Positions 4,885-6,157 of a DNA stretch of 6,157 nt are shown piece after piece; the stretch's first letter is position 1; each line of letters begins with the position of its first letter. The stretch is taken from positions 1-6,157 of the forward strand of contig JAUXCL010000148.1 of NCBI GenBank assembly GCA_030618905.1. Reading direction: 5' to 3'. The position numbers and the translations under genes are program-made. The stretch is from Bacteroidales bacterium. Lineage in GTDB: Bacteria; Bacteroidota; Bacteroidia; Bacteroidales; B18-G4. Under the pieces are notes generated by a model, which did no database searches, had not been told where the DNA came from, and worked only from the letters and a program-made list of their open reading frames with translations.

Positions 4885-6157
4885 ATGAGAACATACACAC
4901 TAATTTACATCCTACTTATCATAATCACTGCACAAGGGCAAGAGGTCGATGACACAGTCAGCCTTAACAGGGTAGATATCAGCGCATCCAGATTAAGCCC
5001 TAATGCAGGATATAAGATAAGTGCAATTGACTCCCTTTCCATTCAGGAAAATATTTATGATAACCTGGGCAACCTTTTGGCAATGCACTCAACCATTTAT
5101 ATCAAATCATACGGGCAGGGTGGTATTTCAACAGCATCTTTTCGTGGAACCGGTGCCTCCCACACACAGGTCTATTGGAATGGGCTCAAACTGACTTCTC
5201 CTATGCTAGGGGAAACGGACCTGTCGACAATTCCAAATGCTTTTTCTGATAATATTTCCCTGGATTATGGGGGCAGTTCTCTGGCAAGGGGAAGTGGAGG
5301 CTTCGGAGGAGCAATAAGCATCGATAACCAGCCAGATTGGGATCGTCGGGTGTCGGTAAAACTGATGCAAAGCTTTGGCAGTTTCCGGACATTTCATACC
5401 CTTGCAGGATTTGGTGTAGGAAATCAAAAGCTCCAATCCAATACACGTATCTTTCACCAACAATCAGCCAATGATTTCACTTATGTAAACCGGGGCAAGC
5501 CAGGCGAACCAGTTGAAAAACGTGAAAATGCTGCATACAGAAATACCGGCTTATTCCAGGAATTCTATTTCCGGATAAAAAAAGACCAGGTACTCAGTGC
5601 TAAAATTTGGGCTCAATGGAACGACCGGGAAGTTCCTGCTCCAACGCTCGTGGCACCAGGCGTCAAGAATGAGCGTATGGAGCAACAGTTTGTCAGGTCG
5701 GTCCTTGACTGGAAAAAATACTTTACAAAAGGGTTCCTGGATATAAGGGCGGGTTATTTCTACGACTCTGATCGATACCAGAATGAAGAAGCCCATATCA
5801 ATACCCGGAACACAGTACATTCTGCATATCTGAAAGCAGGGATGGGCAAAACATTCAGTTCGAATTTTAGCCTGAAAGGTGAAATCAGCCATACTTATTA
5901 CCATGCTTTATCTCCCAATTTGGATGGCAGCCGGACCCAAAACCAAAGTGCAGTTTATGTAAACGGACAATACAAGCTAAAAAACAGGTTCTTCACCGAC
6001 CTGATCCTGAGACAGGAATTGATTGATGAGAATTTTTCTCCTCTCTTGCCATCACTTGGACTTGAATATCGCTTGCTGAAAAGTGAAGATCTGCGGATCA
6101 AAGGTAATATCAGCAGGAATTACCGTGTCCCCACCCTAAATGATCTGTATTGGGGAT
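4885..6157 (+). CDS. btuB: BtuB-like TonB-dependent outer-membrane cobalamin receptor (3' end outside window)
   Basis: 424 codons are present and the frame is still open at the window edge. The protein starts MRTYTLIYILLIIITAQGQE, a signal peptide with likely cleavage near residue 18-19. DTVSLNRVDISAS (23-35) is a plausible TonB box. The plug domain spans about 38-150: SFRGTGASHTQVYWNG (85-100), the PMLGETDLSTIP stretch (106-117) and GSGGFGGAISI (136-146). The beta-barrel begins near 155 with alternating strands and short charged loops; NYRVPTLNDLYWG at the end is a common barrel motif of these receptors. No N-terminal carboxypeptidase-like domain is present, so it is not a SusC-type receptor. 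The ATG at 4885 is the only sensible start because an in-frame TAA lies at 4876-4878. The upstream cobalamin riboswitch is the main support for the substrate; corrinoid or cobinamide specificity cannot be told from this part. Confidence 0.92.
   Translation, partial: MRTYTLIYILLIIITAQGQEVDDTVSLNRVDISASRLSPNAGYKISAIDSLSIQENIYDNLGNLLAMHSTIYIKSYGQGGISTASFRGTGASHTQVYWNGLKLTSPMLGETDLSTIPNAFSDNISLDYGGSSLARGSGGFGGAISIDNQPDWDRRVSVKLMQSFGSFRTFHTLAGFGVGNQKLQSNTRIFHQQSANDFTYVNRGKPGEPVEKRENAAYRNTGLFQEFYFRIKKDQVLSAKIWAQWNDREVPAPTLVAPGVKNERMEQQFVRSVLDWKKYFTKGFLDIRAGYFYDSDRYQNEEAHINTRNTVHSAYLKAGMGKTFSSNFSLKGEISHTYYHALSPNLDGSRTQNQSAVYVNGQYKLKNRFFTDLILRQELIDENFSPLLPSLGLEYRLLKSEDLRIKGNISRNYRVPTLNDLYWG

Noticed and set aside
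5201..5904. Minus-strand open frames of 81-117 codons (5201-5463, 5551-5904)
   Set aside because: They are antisense to the BtuB-like receptor, whose plug and barrel motifs are clear in the plus frame running from 4885 to the window edge.

Overview
The window looks like a chromosomal segment of a Bacteroidota bacterium, probably class Bacteroidia. The evidence is a long 1-pyrroline-5-carboxylate dehydrogenase of the Bacteroidota/eukaryote type, an outer-membrane TonB-dependent receptor behind a cobalamin riboswitch, TATCTTTG promoter boxes that fit the Bacteroidota TAnnTTTG -7 element, and start codons mostly without Shine-Dalgarno sequences. Nothing points to a phage, plasmid, insertion sequence or CRISPR array.

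Layout from left to right. Positions 1-197 hold the wreck of a PaaI-type hotdog thioesterase: the N-terminal motif is in one frame and the C-terminal strand in another, with the middle missing. It runs into a degenerate array of 8-bp units (181-278) that changes orientation about its centre. The array touches the stop codon of a 721-residue radical SAM protein of the KamA (lysine 2,3-aminomutase) family on the minus strand (277-2442). A 200-bp divergent spacer, with a minus-strand promoter candidate and a perfect 6-bp dyad, separates it from pruA on the plus strand (2643-4274). After pruA come an imperfect palindrome and four 7-bp repeats (4282-4328). The last repeat supplies the stop codon of a small exported basic protein on the minus strand (4325-4537). 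Then a plus-strand promoter box, a complete cobalamin riboswitch (4661-4848) and the 5' 424 codons of a BtuB-like outer-membrane receptor (4885 to the window end) follow.

The riboswitch and receptor form one regulatory unit: B12 uptake, expected to be shut off when cobalamin is plentiful. pruA makes glutamate from glutamate semialdehyde (proline or arginine catabolism). The KamA-family protein is the most interesting item. By hand alignment, the two aspartates that hold the side-chain amino group of lysine in lysine 2,3-aminomutase are replaced by Lys547 and Asn617, the same pair I recall from clostridial glutamate 2,3-aminomutase. The [4Fe-4S] cysteines, the carboxylate-binding arginine and the PLP lysine are kept. 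This suggests an aminomutase acting on glutamate or another acidic amino acid, next to a glutamate-producing gene. A second theme is that both convergent gene junctions carry short tandem-repeat arrays that contain the stop codon of the minus-strand gene.
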